A DNA stretch of 64,000 nucleotides, taken from contig OU862906.1 in the NCBI GenBank assembly GCA_917880885.1, forward strand, positions 61,918,665 to 61,982,664, written 5' to 3'. This DNA comes from Limnephilus marmoratus (Eukaryota > Arthropoda > Insecta > Trichoptera > Limnephilidae). Under the pieces are notes generated by a model that was not told the origin of the DNA, did no database searches, and saw only the letters and a program-made list of their open reading frames with translations. Positions 1 through 11,189 of this stretch are shown here, one piece after another (positions within the stretch are counted from its first letter, which is position 1; each line of letters opens with the position of its first letter). The position numbers were made by a program, and so were the translations under genes.

Positions 1-317
1 TTCAATGCCGACTCTGGATCCGTCATTTGTACCATAGTTAATAGTTATAGATCGGTAGGTACATCTAGTCTAAGCACGAATTCGAAAAGTAATGAATTCA
101 ATGGACTTCCATCATTTCAATCTCTTGTGCTCGATCAATAGAACAAAAAACAACGGATTAAGTACGTCGTTACGTCTAGCTACTCGTGAAGCTACTCCTA
201 TATTTATATCAGACCTGCGTTGATTAACACGTTTCTTTTAGTTTGAAATGAAAATTCACTAATCCAATTTTGAAATATTCTAAATCTAATAAGTAAGTAA
301 ATCACATACATATTTAC
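1..317. other. Unassigned AT-rich flank
   Basis: No gene, tRNA-like motif or repeat copy recognised. The stretch ends where homology to a LINE reverse transcriptase begins near base 318-320; a stop codon at 299-301 closes the frame just upstream. Confidence 0.4.
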
Positions 318-1608
318 ATGATCTTCTGAGATGGTTCTCTTCATATGTTATAAATAGAAGTCAAGCTGTTGCTTTAAAAGGTTACATGTCACAAATTATA
401 ACTATTCCCTCAGGGGTACCGCAAGGGTCTCATCTAGGGCCTCTATTGTTTATTTTATATATAAACGATATGAACCATGTCATAAACCATTCTTGTTTCC
501 CTTTTTACGCCGATGACATGAAATTATATAAATGTATTAGCTCCATAGATGACTGCAACCAATTACAAGAAGATGTTAGCAAAATTGAGGAATATTGCGA
601 AAACAATCAATTATATCTAAATATAGATAAATGAAATGTTATTACTTTTACACGAAAAAAAAATCCAATTAATTATATTTACAAATTAAACCATGTACCT
701 CTACAACGAGTAGAAACAATAAGAAATCTTGGAGTAATACTAGATTCTAAAATGTTATTTAGGGATCATATTGAAAATATTCTAGAAAAAGCTTATAAGC
801 AATTGGGTTTCATTATTCGCATTACAAAGCCTTTTATTATAGCACACACCCTAATTCTGTTATATATGTCATATGTACGTTCACAAATCGAGTTCGCCTC
901 AGTAATTTGGAATCCTCAATATCAAACATATATTCATCGCATTGAAAATATCCAGAACAAATTTATAAAACACCTATCCTATCGTTTTAGTGATCATCGA
1001 TTTGACCCTATCGCTTTATATAAACGCAGAAAAATCTCTGATGCATTATTCTTATACAAAATCGTGAACTGCCTTGTTGATTCATCATATCTGTTAGAAA
1101 ATATTGCATTTCGTTGCCCCAAACAAAACACCACATCGAACGACTTATTTAGAATACCACACAGTAAATCTAAATATGCGCAAAACTCTGTAATAGTACT
1201 TATCTGTGAAACTTACAATACCTTACGATATGTAGACATTTTCAACCATGACTTGAAATCATATAAAATGCAGCTTAATAAATTAATAACTTAAAATCCT
1301 TTTTTTTTTCTCCTTTTTGTGAAAATCATATTATTATCAACCATAGTAAATAGTATAACCATGTTTGTTAATAATTTTACGTTTTTCTTTATTATGTTTT
1401 ATGTTCTCCTTTTTTATGTTTTTCTTTATTATGTTAATTTTTTTTTTTCTTTGTCATCAAATAAGTTGAGTAGGTAAAAAAAACTAAACCAATATTCTTT
1501 AACACAATGGAACTTAATTGGTCTACAACATATGTATTTTATTGTTATAATCATTTTTTCTGTATGACTGTTTGTTTCCTAAATAAAAAGAAATAAATAA
1601 AAAAAAAA
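318..1608 (+). mobile_element. 5'-truncated jockey-like LINE copy
   Basis: Homology starts abruptly at 320 within the RT domain and runs through the RT C-terminus to an AT-rich 3' UTR that ends in an A-rich tail with TAAA units (about 1577-1608). Abrupt 5' truncation plus an A-rich tail is the signature of target-primed reverse transcription. The encoded protein is closely related to the element on the minus strand at 62940-64000, so both belong to one family. No target-site duplication could be defined. Confidence 0.85.
320..1294 (+). pseudogene. LINE reverse transcriptase, C-terminal part, one nonsense mutation
   Basis: A single frame of 324 codons from 320 to the TAA at 1292-1294 is interrupted only by TGA at 632-634. 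The sister copy at 62.9 kb has Cys at that place, so TGT to TGA is the likely change. Visible motifs are SGVPQGSHLGPLLF, YADDMKLYK (the catalytic ADD) and the thumb region with RSQIEFASVIWNP. Endonuclease and the first RT motifs are absent because of the 5' truncation. No other stop or frameshift is seen, so decay is light. Not a host gene. Confidence 0.85.
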
Positions 1609-1645
1609 AATATTTACAATTTTATACTTTCCCTAAAAAATTTTT

Positions 1646-2027
1646 AAGAAGTGAAAACTTCTTTAACACCGTTGTGATTTGAATCTCGATAAATCGAAAA
1701 AGCGACCCTAAAAAGAGACATACACATTCGTAGGATTTATCCTGCGAGATAATGAGATGGAATAATCGGTCTCCTCTTTGTGCGGTGCTTCAAAAATAAA
1801 ATGTAAAATAATTTTTAAACTTGGTAAAAAACTTAAAGTTTACATGGTTAACTATTAATGACACAATTAGTAAAAACTTAGTATGTATTTAATCTACAAA
1901 AAAACAACAATATTTCGTTTATTTTTTTACAGAATACATATTTAGCATTTTTCACCAGCATTTGGTTCCTTAGAACGGGCAATCTTTTACCGCGTGTGAA
2001 CTGCACACTCGCATTTCTTTTTATATT
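1646..2027 (+). mobile_element. SINE-C copy with internal insertion
   Basis: Matches the SINE-C body seen at 14563, 26093, 58862 and 59024: it starts GTGAAAACTTCTTTA, passes AGCGACCCTAAAAAGAGAC and ends CGCGTGTGAACTGCACACTC. Compared with the 14.6 and 26.1 kb copies it carries about 200 extra bases (near 1787-1988) starting AATAAAATGT; the copy at 59.2 kb carries a related insertion at the same place, so this is a subfamily variant. The tRNA-like head present at 26.0 kb is missing here. Confidence 0.65.
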
Positions 2028-2344
2028 CCACTAGTAATACCATTAGGAACCAGGTCGAACATGATAATTTTGTTTTTGGAATAAAATTATCATATAAAAT
2101 CTCAAATTGTGATTCATGTGATATTTAATCATTGAAACCAAAATTATAGTTTTTCTGTAACAAATTTTCGTTTGAGAGTCGCTGATATTATCTTCAATGA
2201 TGGAGTGTTACAATTTAAGTTATTACAAAAAATATATTTATCCCTAAACTTACAGAAAATTCAATAGATGTCGCACACTAAAATAAAAATGATGGTATTT
2301 ATCCAACACACTACCTAGATTGCATTTAGTTCGGGAAAAATCAT
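2028..2344. other. AT-rich stretch with a SINE-I body fragment
   Basis: Mostly featureless. Bases about 2150-2205 resemble the SINE-I body (ATTTTCGTTT, then GATATTATCTTCAATGATG) seen in better copies at 30.25 and 32.1 kb. No gene is supported. Confidence 0.35.
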
Positions 2345-2893
2345 GCAATCATTTTTTATGTGAATACCGCACAATAGTCCCAACTGCTCCTATCGGCCTT
2401 GAGCTTGTGAGACGACTATGGCATCCCCAAGACTCCAGATACTAATATCTACAGCCTGTATGTCGGACGAATATCTACAGCTCATATGTTGAACTAATAT
2501 CTACGAACTTCAGAGTGTTGACTAATATCTACAGAGCGTAGGTTGAACTAATATCTACAGAGCGTAGGTTGGATTAATCAGCTAAATGTGTCCAATAGTC
2601 CGATATTAGGGATTTTTACACACATACTTACATAAATTAAGTTTTTTAAACTGCATACGCAATATTACGTTATTCCAATATGCTATACATAATTGCAAAT
2701 CCAACCTCTGCCAGTGCTGTAGATATTCGTCAACACTTTGGTTCTCATAGATATTCGTCAACAGTTTGAGCTGTAGATATTCGTCAACACTTTCATTCTC
2801 ATAGATATTAGTTCGATTTTTTCAGTTTTTGGAATTCCTGTAGATATTAGTAGACGCCTCCCATCCCCAATAGGGTATGTTATGAGGCTGAAG
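2345..2893 (-). mobile_element. SINE-D 3' fragment split by a foldback insertion
   Basis: The two halves, 2345-2430 and 2862-2893, together read as the 3' part of SINE-D (read on the plus strand: GTGAATACCGCACAA, AGTCCCAACTGCTCC, TATGGCATCCCCAA, then GGGTATGTTATGAGGCTGAAGG). The split falls at CATCCCCAA, which is present on both sides of the insert. Other SINE-D copies show that the bases around this point are normally contiguous. Confidence 0.75.
2431..2861. mobile_element. Foldback / MULE-like non-autonomous element
   Basis: A 431-bp insert in a SINE-D copy with the 9-bp target duplication CATCCCCAA at 2422-2430 and 2862-2870. The left ~150 bp hold five irregular units built on ACTAATATCTACAG; the right ~140 bp hold five units built on its complement CTGTAGATATT(A/C)GT. 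The ends are therefore inverted repeats made of 24-30 bp subrepeats around a unique AT-rich core (about 2575-2715). There is no coding capacity. The 9-bp duplication fits Mutator-like or Foldback transposition; the outermost ~9 bp of the two ends match poorly, which weakens a strict TIR call. Confidence 0.7.
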
Positions 2894-4734
2894 GTAATTC
2901 AATCACACATAAAGATAGCAGCCAATAAAAATTTGCTTTAATTCATCTGGTTTAGATGCGACCGTATCTTTTTCTAATTTTTCTGTTTCAAATTTTCCTT
3001 TTTGAGTCACTAATATTGTCTTCAAATATTAATATTAATTCTTCGCCTTATTATTTTGTGGTTAAATGGTGTCAACCGTTTTGATTTTCAGTACTCTTGT
3101 AAGAAATAACCGTTGCAATGTATTGTGTGGTTGCGAGTATTTACTTCATTTTAAAGAGAATAGCTTTGTGTGGTGGTGTACTGGATGAATCCAAACGTGA
3201 TTTATTTTTAAAATAATTTTGCTCTTCTTAGGAAACTGAAGAATGAAAAACACAAATGCAATAGTATATTGTTGAATTGAATCGCGAGTCTAAATTTAAA
3301 CAGAATTGATAAACGTCGCTATGCGCCCTGTATCTTTGGTTGTTTTCGTGGTAAGTGGTTAGAAATTTTTTTTTGAAACTTGCGATACCCTCAGTGTGCA
3401 CAAACAAATTTGAACATGTCCCCTGTATAATGATTTAAAACACAAACACAATTCACGACTTCATCTTTTAATTTGCTTAGTGACACGTAAAGAAAATGGT
3501 TGTTTGCAACAGGATCTACTAATAAGTCAAATAACAGTGGCCCGAGATAATCATGTTGTGAAAAAACACTGAATAGATAACAGGTACCCACCTGAAATGA
3601 CTTCCTTTTAGATTAGAATGGAAACCAATGTCGCCATTGAATTAGTACATTTTGGTTCTATCCAAAGATATTGAAATATAAGAGATGTACTATCCGCAGT
3701 TTTTACTGGGTGGGACCGTGTTTCCTGGTGTCACCGATATTCTGTACACCTTCAAAAAATCAACTGAATTCCGTATTCAAACTATTCCCGTTGGGAAGTA
3801 GGTAATCCGCCAACAGTCGGACAAACAACATAGCATATCACTTGTATTTGAATATCTTTAGTTCTATCCCATTTAGCACGCCCTATGTCTCTCTTACAGT
3901 GACTTGATATCACAATACCATTTTTTCAAACGAAAAATTTCACTGTGATGATGAAACAGTTCTGCAATTAAATTTAAGCAAATAATAGTCAGACTTTTTG
4001 ATTATAAAATACGCACATATTAGCATTTTTGTGTTTTTCTATATTCTGTGAAAAAAAACACAAGTTTTCCTAACTATAAAATATTTCGTAATATTTTTAG
4101 AGCATTCCATAAAGAAAATATTATGAAGGAATAAATTCAGTGGGTCATCATTATTTGTGGCTGCTCTTTTTTGTGGTCAGTTAACGAAGGCAGCAGAAGT
4201 GACTACTGGCCAGTGACTAGTGACTAGTGACTAGTGACTATCTAGTTGTTGGTCATATTATTACCGCTCATGTGTGAATAATGATATAATAGAAAACGCC
4301 TTGTTAACGCGCCAGAATGAAGATATCCATCAAAACACGCGCGGGACGCATCATTAACTGCGGTTGGCCTTAAAAATCTTCATGCTGCATTCCACTATTA
4401 CGTTATTACGTTTCTCCGACTCGGCAGTGCGATTAGGATTCGGTTGGAGTGGGCGGGCCTTCTGAGACCATTGGTTGGGAGGAGTCCGCCCTCCCCCTCT
4501 CCCTGGCCGTCCTCAGTCCGCAGTCCTCAGTCCCCCGCCCTAACTCCTTACATATTCAACAACAAGACCCGTCCATACTGCGTGGTACTCCGGTCGCATT
4601 AAATATGTTAATGTATGTACCGATGCATTTTCATGCGCTCCTGGCAAGGCTCAGCGGTGCTCCACTCGATTTCTGGAATTTCCCTGACTTCCTTGAACTA
4701 AAAGTTGATCTTCGCATATTATATATGTTTCACA
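2894..4734. other. Unassigned AT-rich stretch
   Basis: Bases about 2957-3025 resemble the SINE-I body (GCGACCGTATCTTTTTCTAA onward). A four-copy 7-bp tandem repeat (AGTGACT) lies at 4212-4240. The GC-richer part near 4320-4640 (including a 111-codon open frame at 4449-4784) shows no recognisable protein features and I do not call it a gene. Confidence 0.35.
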
Positions 4735-4935
4735 TTAGGCACAAGAGTCCCAACTGCTGCCGTCTTGAGCCATTAAAACTATAGCATCCCTAATTTAGAA
4801 GGTAGTGGGTTAGGGAAGAAAATGGGGAATTGGGAGGTCAAGAAACCACCTCGCTAATCAGACAATGGTAACAAAGACGTTTTAAGACTTCTCTACTTCG
4901 GCACTGATTGGTGGTCTCTCAAATTATGGCAATCC
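4735..4935 (-). mobile_element. Diverged SINE-D fragment
   Basis: On the plus strand it reads as the SINE-D 3' region: ACAAGAGTCCCAACTGCTGCC, then TATAGCATCCC, GAAGGTAGTGGGTTAGGG and GATTGGTGGTCT in the family order. The tRNA-like head is absent and divergence is high. Confidence 0.55.
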
Positions 4936-4974
4936 TCCTTTTTGATCATAAGTACTAGCTTCGCTCGCATGGTT

Positions 4975-5545
4975 TTGGGGGGAAATCTATATATATATAT
5001 AAAAATAAAAATATCCTAGCTTCTGGATTTGTAGTTCCCGACATGCGTTGCCATGCACTTAATAAATATAGTTTTTCTCCCTGAGTGTCCTTTCTTCTTC
5101 CGTCTCCTATCCCTCTTCAGCATCCCCTTCCTCTCACGCGTTCCCACTCTGCCTTCTCCACTTTCCCTCTCCCCACTCCCCCCTCCCGCATTCCACACAT
5201 TCAGTCCCTGTACATTCAGTTTTCAAACAGCTCGCGTGCCACGTATTGCAATTTTTAATACAAATTTCATAATACCAGAGCTCACTAGTATATATAGAAA
5301 CCTTCGTTGACGTGCTGACAACAACTCACCAAAGTTTCATCGCAATCGGATGAACGGTTTAGCAAAGTATAATTTCATGATGCCAGAGCTCACTATTGTA
5401 TACAGAAACCATCACGGGCATGCGCACATCAATTTCCTTAAAGTTTCATCGCAATCTGATGAACGGTTTAGCAACGCATAGCGGACATACATATATACAA
5501 ACCCAGAAACAACATATTTTGATTTTTATATATTATATAGATATC
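4975..5545 (-). repeat. E repeat copy with internal tandem duplication
   Basis: Shares with 26490-26945 and 39560-39870 the order TAGCT, GCGTTGCCATG, TTTTTCTCCCTG, a long C/T-rich tract, TTTCAAACAGCTCGCGTGCC and TACAAATTTCATAATACC. A ~110-bp module (AATTTCAT...CCAGAGCTCACT...GAACGGTTTAGCAA) is present twice, at about 5263-5370 and 5371-5475. Class unknown: no coding capacity and no defined TIR or target duplication. Open frames over the C/T-rich tract are compositional. Confidence 0.55.
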
Positions 5546-6755
5546 ACTGACTCCAAATAATTCACCCCCCAAAATATTACACACCTTGACATCATTTTGC
5601 TAAATCCAGCAAAACATTTGAAGCCTCAAGCCGGAATTCTGAAAATAAGCTACCGTTACAAGATTGCTTGCGCACCGAGATCCAGTTAGCATGTGCGTCG
5701 TTTTTTGTTATATTTTTTAATGATGTTCAGACTTGGAAAACATGATAAAAAAAATTATAACACGTAGAACTATCGTGCACGAAAAAACAATTAATTATGT
5801 ACAACTCGTTCCTACTAGCGAGATAAAAATGATTGTTCTTTGATTGTAAGTAAATATTTTTTGTATAACCTTGGTTATCCCACTATATTTGCGAGCATTT
5901 GAAGTCAATGCACTGACTAAATTACAATAATTATTTAGGTATTTATGATGTAACCAGTGGTGTTGACTTATTAGAAGGCTTGGATTTTTTAATGTTCTAT
6001 TTTGAACAAGAAATATTTCACACTCTTGTCATTAAGAAAAAAGGTTGTGAGCACCACTTTCTTACTGGTCGACTATTCGTGTGAGTTTACTTGGTACATT
6101 ATATTATATTTAAACATGAATCATGTACGACAGCAGCTTTTGATAGAATAAATTAAATACCAACATTTAACATTAGGTATTAGGGCGTCCATTTCAGTAA
6201 TAAACGAGTCAATGACACCATCTGAAAACTTATAATATGTCCTGATGCATTTAAATCATTTGAGTATCTTCCTAAATTTGTAATTTGTAATCCGATAATA
6301 GTCGTACAATTTTGTTAATAAAAATAAATGTAGTATAAATCTTTACCTTTCTAAATTATCATTGCTTGTTACATTAAATTGTGATAGTTTTGATCTTCGA
6401 GAGCAGTATATTTGCAGTAAAATTTGTTTATTTTTTCAAATTGATCTCATGACGCGACGGTTATTTATGTTTATTGTATTTATCTAGTTTTCTAGATCTG
6501 TATCAATGATTATCAAGAAGGCCATACAAAACATAGAAAAAAAGAAAATATTCACGCACACTTGGCAATTTTAAAGAAACTAACACGTAGAATTCGCTGG
6601 CTTATAAATTGAAAGATTTTTTTAATATTTTGTGCGAATCCTAAAAATAAAAGATAAACGGTAAAATATATGTGAATTTAATGGATGTACAGCACTTTAA
6701 TCAGTTAGGGAACGTACCCATACTACGTGACCAACTTTTTGCAATTTTTAACCCC
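5546..6755. other. Unassigned AT-rich stretch
   Basis: I see no gene, RNA gene or family member here. A run of 14 C followed by T-rich sequence at about 6752-6771 leads into the next element. Confidence 0.35.
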
Positions 6756-6863
6756 CCCCCCCCCTTTTTTCCTAAAAATACCCTCCCCACAGCATTCCCA
6801 AAGATGAGATAGGCCCTGAGGGGAGTTATTTTCCTCAGGGACTCTTGTGTGGAGCCAATGTAA
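6756..6863 (+). mobile_element. 3' end of a short LINE-1-derived element
   Basis: Carries the conserved LINE-1 3' terminus: CCCACAGCATTCCCAAAG, then ATAGGCCCTGAGG, TTATTTTCCTCAGGG and GTGTGGAGCCAATGTAAA. The TTTTTTCCTAAAAATACCC segment just before it matches the junction of the short derivative rather than LINE-1 coding sequence, so it is probably a 5'-truncated short derivative. Confidence 0.6.
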
Positions 6864-7443
6864 ACAGAAATGTGGGTGGGAAATTTCGATTGCGATTGTC
6901 GGGAATTGACGCGATCCCTCGAGAGTGCTAATTCTCAAAGCATGTCACTCAGAGAGACAAGACACGAGAGAAATTGTATTATTATCTAAATATATAAATT
7001 CTAATAATAATAACACGTTTTATAAAATTAATTTGGCAACGAATCATAAAGTACCTACTTACATACCAGAAAAAGTAAACAAATTGTATTGTGGCATGAT
7101 AAAACGTTGCAGTAAAAAAAATTCTGCGACCTTGGAACGTTTTCAGCCAAGAACATATTATATTACCTGCCTCATAAATTTAAGAACATAAGTCAGTGGC
7201 GTGCGGTTACATCCGCTCTCGGTCAAGTTGTGAAATATGTTTTATAGCATTATTATCTTCAAATACCTACTAAACAAAATATGACAAAACGCCGAAACCA
7301 AATCAGGTAAGCAAGCATAATGAAATTCAGATATATAGACACACTTGTATAATATATCGATCACGAAAATTTGTTAATTGTTTAGGAGAATGAAAAGAAA
7401 TTTCGTATTTGTAAAAAGCATTAACTTTGTGGCTCGCCATAAT
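6864..7443. other. Unassigned AT-rich stretch
   Basis: Contains an 88-codon open frame at 6925-7191 rich in Asn/Lys with no recognisable motif; composition alone could explain it. Nothing else seen. Confidence 0.3.
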
Positions 7444-7489
7444 TTACAATATAAAACACATATAAATTTGTTGTAGACCACTTTTATTT

Positions 7490-7545
7490 TATACACACTC
7501 TACCGGTTTCGGAAGCACCCTTCCTTCGTCAGGAGAATATTATAA
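7490..7545 (-). ncRNA. Hammerhead-ribozyme-like motif in the PLE terminal repeat
   Basis: On the minus strand the order is CTGACGA (7532-7526), a hairpin of GGAAG/CTTCC closed by GGTG, GAAA (7510-7507), then CCGGTA and GAG. These match the hammerhead core CUGANGA...GAAA. Helix III would be the self-complementary ACCGGU, which can only pair fully between two molecules or tandem units. Helix I would begin CTC/GAG. One unpaired A lies between CTGACGA and helix II, which departs from the standard core. Hammerheads are known in PLE terminal repeats; activity of this copy is inferred only. Confidence 0.55.
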
Positions 7546-7581
7546 CTAAACTATGATACAGAATGTTGACAGATATACAAA

Positions 7582-8097
7582 TCAGGTGTTTGAGTGAGAG
7601 GTAGGCAAAGGGGTGGGGGTAATTAGGGGATTTCCGGAAAGAACAGAGCGGTTAATTGGAAAAATATTTAGAATGGGACTGAAAGATAAGTTAATTTGGT
7701 TATTCAAAATACTAGCATTATTATTTAGGGATTTTCTGATTTCTAGTGCTTCTAAATTATCTAATTTTTTGCTTTTATTATTACGGTGAAGAATTTTAAC
7801 CCCTGTGTCCTTATTAAAAGTGTGATCTGTGGAAATTAGGTGATTAGCAAACTCTGAAAAATTATTATTATTTAAGCATCTTAAATGTTCTGTGATTCTG
7901 ATATTTATATTTCTAGTTGTCTTACCTATGTAGAACGAAGGACAATCATTGCAACATAGTTGGTAAATGCCTGAGTGGCTTAATTTATGATCTCTATCTT
8001 TAGTGTTTTTTAGTAATTTACCTAAGTTGTTATCAGTATAGAACGCGGGCTTAATGTGGGCAGGCAAGTTTTTTGTACTAAGTGGGGAAAAGTTGGA
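7582..8097 (-). pseudogene. GIY-YIG endonuclease of a Penelope-like element (fragment)
   Basis: Open from the element boundary to the stop at 7582; the first Met is at 8067 but the frame continues upstream into the inverted repeat, so no native start is present. Counting from that Met, GIY is at residues 33-35, the Cys pair CCNDC at 38-42, YIG at 46-48, then the RITEHL segment with the conserved Arg, and a Glu at 106 or 109. In PLEs this C-terminal endonuclease nicks target DNA for reverse transcription. The RT domain is lost, so the copy cannot be autonomous. The endonuclease reading frame itself has no stop or frameshift. Confidence 0.8.
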
Positions 8098-8147
8098 TAA
8101 AAATAAAAGTGGTCTACAACAAATTTATATGTGTTTTATATTGTGAA

Positions 8148-9600
8148 AAGAAATTTTATAATAAAAAAAAAAATCATATTTCCTCTTTTTGTAGGTGACT
8201 CGATAGTTGATCCCCCGAAATGGAATTTGCTTTAAATTATATTTTTTTTTGCCAATTACTAATTTCAACGATAAAAGATTTTCAGTTCGACATCAAAAAT
8301 ACCCTTCATAATAAGTTGGTATGAATATCAAAGGAATTTATTGGAATATAATTTACACAGTGTCGGTTTGTACTAATGCGCTGGTACATACAGTAAACAG
8401 AGAAGCAGATTTTTCCTTGATGCATTTGAATGAAAATATGTTTTATTCTTTTGTTATTCGGCGGTACTTCCTCTCTGCACATCCCTACGGGGTCACTTAG
8501 TTGTGTTTTGTTTAATTAGATAAAACGTATTTTTCCTAAAGCGACTGCACATTGTATAAAAGTACGCCGGGGGACTAATTGTTGGCAGATCAACTGTCAT
8601 GGAACCATCGATCACGGAAATTAGTTAACTGTTCAGGAGGGCGAAAAGAGAGTTTTAATAATAATAATAATTGTTGGATGATTTTGATGAAGGACGCTTT
8701 ATTTTTTTTTTTCAAAAAATTATATCTAGATACTCTTCTTGTAGACTTATATACAATACAAATGAATACAAAAAAAAACATAAGAAACTGGCTACAATCT
8801 TTTTAACTTTTAATTTATATTTTTTGTCGAATTGAAGTCGATTTTATATTTTGATTTTTATTGTTTCTCTTTTTCTATTAGCAATTAACACTCTTTTGTT
8901 TTACTATTCACAATTTATAATAATTCATAATTTACAACTGATAAATGTCCTCTACAATACAGGTGAACTCCTAGTGTGGAGGACAATATATTATACCTTT
9001 GTAATGTAAATGTACATATAATAAATAAATAAATACATTATTTTTTAATATAAAATAATATTAATTAGATCTTTCGGAATGCATAACATTTTTTTTAAAT
9101 TTAGTTAATAACAGAATTTAATTCATTTTTAATTTTTCGGAAAACTTCTTAAAATGCACGTCGTGAAAGATCATGATTTTTTTCCAAGAACTGTTTCGAC
9201 GACGCAGATCGAAAGTGAAAAAACGGAGAAAAATTACATATTTAACTCTTTACAGCATTTCAAATTTCCTCTATCGATCTAACATTATATCTTACAAGTT
9301 TAGGTTCTTAGGTTATGTTAGATTCTACTAAGTAGGCCAGGACTCAACCAGCCAAATAGATCATTTCTGATAAATGCATGAAAGTGACAATACATTATTT
9401 ATTAATTGTTATGAAATTTTATTTGTAGTTTGTAAAACTCCGTTCTTTAAAATATCTTACAACATTATTATTATTAAATTTAAAAAAAGGTTCATTGATA
9501 GCCGTTTCGCTTTCCAAATGCATTACCAAACTGTAGTGGAGTGACTAACAGACGATCTATTTACTATTTTTATCGTCAATCCGATACTCTACGAATCGCA
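8148..9600. other. Unassigned AT-rich stretch
   Basis: No gene or repeat family recognised. Open frames at 8579-8806 and 8590-8781 overlap on opposite strands across poly-A/T and AAT runs and are treated as chance. Confidence 0.3.
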
Positions 9601-9910
9601 CGCCATTGGTTTATAAGGTGTGGAGATGAAAATAATAAGCGCCGAGATAATCACAGATAAATTTGAAAGCAATCTGCGTGTGTGCGCGGCTTAATGGTGG
9701 AATTAAATACAATTGTGATCTATCCATATAATCTCGTCTCCGTTCAGCTCGTGATGATATTGACGCACACAGCACACACCGTCGTCGTGTGTAATCGAAG
9801 TGTGCAAGCAACTTGGAATTATCAGCAATAAAACTAAAAGAACACGAACACAACTCGTCGGCACCATCGACATCGGAGGAATTCACCATCCGTGTTCCGG
9901 CCGACAAACT
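9601..9910. other. GC-richer segment, unassigned
   Basis: Less AT-rich than its surroundings, with a 98-codon open frame on the minus strand (9611-9907). The translation has no domain, signal peptide or repeat that I recognise, and no start context or splice sites can be argued. It could be an unrecognised repeat or non-coding conserved DNA. Confidence 0.25.
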
Positions 9911-11189
9911 GCGCGGAATATTTTATATAATTTTATGATAAATGATTGAAATTGCGCCGGTTGATATAAATTAGCGATGATTGCGTTCCAAGAATAAAGG
10001 AACGGAAGGTATCATACCGTCGAACATTTTACTATCATAAGTAATGCTATCGAACATTATACTAACATTCACAGGGGTGGACTGACAAATCAATAATAAA
10101 AAGATTTTTGTGATAGACCCATTTCTCTACTATTCAAAAATAGTTAACTAAATTAAGAATCTGTAAGATTTTTAAGGTAATTTTACAGGTATTCTCCAGT
10201 CCTAAATTCTCCAGTTTAAATAATTATCAAACTCAATTTTTGTCACTAATCTTCTAATAAATGTAATGTCAATCGTAATGATGGTAAAATGGCAAATCTA
10301 AAATCGTGCAAATAGTAATTGTTTTTATTATACCTAGGGTCCTTTGGGTAGTAAGTATCTTCTCAACGCTAAAAATTTCTAATAAAAGTGTGTTTATCGG
10401 AAGTCACCTGCAAGGTGTTAATAATAAAAATAGACAGATTCTAGGAACTTATGATAAATTGTACAGCGCCCGTGGGGGCGATTTTTCACAAAACCAATAC
10501 TTTATTTAATTATCCAAGTATTGTTATTCTTAATATTAGTACGTATTTTATTATATACGTACTTGTCAAAGTTTTTATGTGATGCTTGTCGGTAGCTAGA
10601 GAAAGAGTCATGGAAACTAGAAACAACAGAGATTTCCTAAGACATAAAACAGCAAGTATGGGGGGCATTTAACTATTGAGGGCTCTCTTTAAGACCCGCA
10701 ATAGCAAATCTCTTCGTAACGGCTGTTCCTCTATATAGGCACGCCTCATGATGTCGCACGGTGACGATACACTTTTTCAGTCGTAGTTGTCGCGGATGCT
10801 GCAGATACTACAAATAATACAGATAATTCAAAAACTACCCTGAGAAAGAGTTTGCAAGAAAAACTTGTGTGAGGTATTTTAGGTATATTCTAGAGGTAAC
10901 TACTTTACTTAAGGGTGTCTACTATCTACTTATACATTAAACATTTACATAAACAAAATGAAACATTATTGAATTCGACGAACATCATCCATTTACACAA
11001 AGAAGAATGTCCGACATGTCCGTGGTGGGCAGCGTGGATTTGATTTTTATACAAATCTATAGTTCTATTTCACTGTTTATATGATACTTCGAAAAACCGC
11101 TCCCAACCTTTTTCCCGCCCTTTAGAACAGAATTTTGATATTTCTTCCTTAAATTTTGCTCTCTTATTTTTCTTTTTTATTATCTTCAC
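9911..11189. other. Unassigned stretch
   Basis: No supported gene. The segment 10680-10880 is slightly GC-richer but without recognisable motifs. Confidence 0.3.

Larger units (their letters stand above)
7444..8147 (-). mobile_element. Penelope-like element, 5'-truncated, with inverted tail
   Basis: Encodes a GIY-YIG endonuclease of the Penelope (PLE) type on the minus strand. A 47-bp sequence at 7444-7490 recurs as its inverse at 8100-8146 with one mismatch, so the two ends form inverted repeats. Coding homology runs up to about 8098, directly against the right repeat, so the reverse transcriptase and upstream part are missing. Truncation plus an inverted copy of the terminal repeat is typical of PLE insertions. 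Confidence 0.8.

Noticed and set aside
2440..2580. CRISPR-like array (regular ACTAATATCTAC repeats)
   Set aside because: The repeats are mirrored on the other side, lie in eukaryotic repeat DNA and are bounded by a 9-bp target duplication; this is a transposon terminus.
4449..4784. 111-codon open frame in a GC-richer patch
   Set aside because: No recognisable motif or gene structure, and its 3' end runs into a SINE-D fragment.
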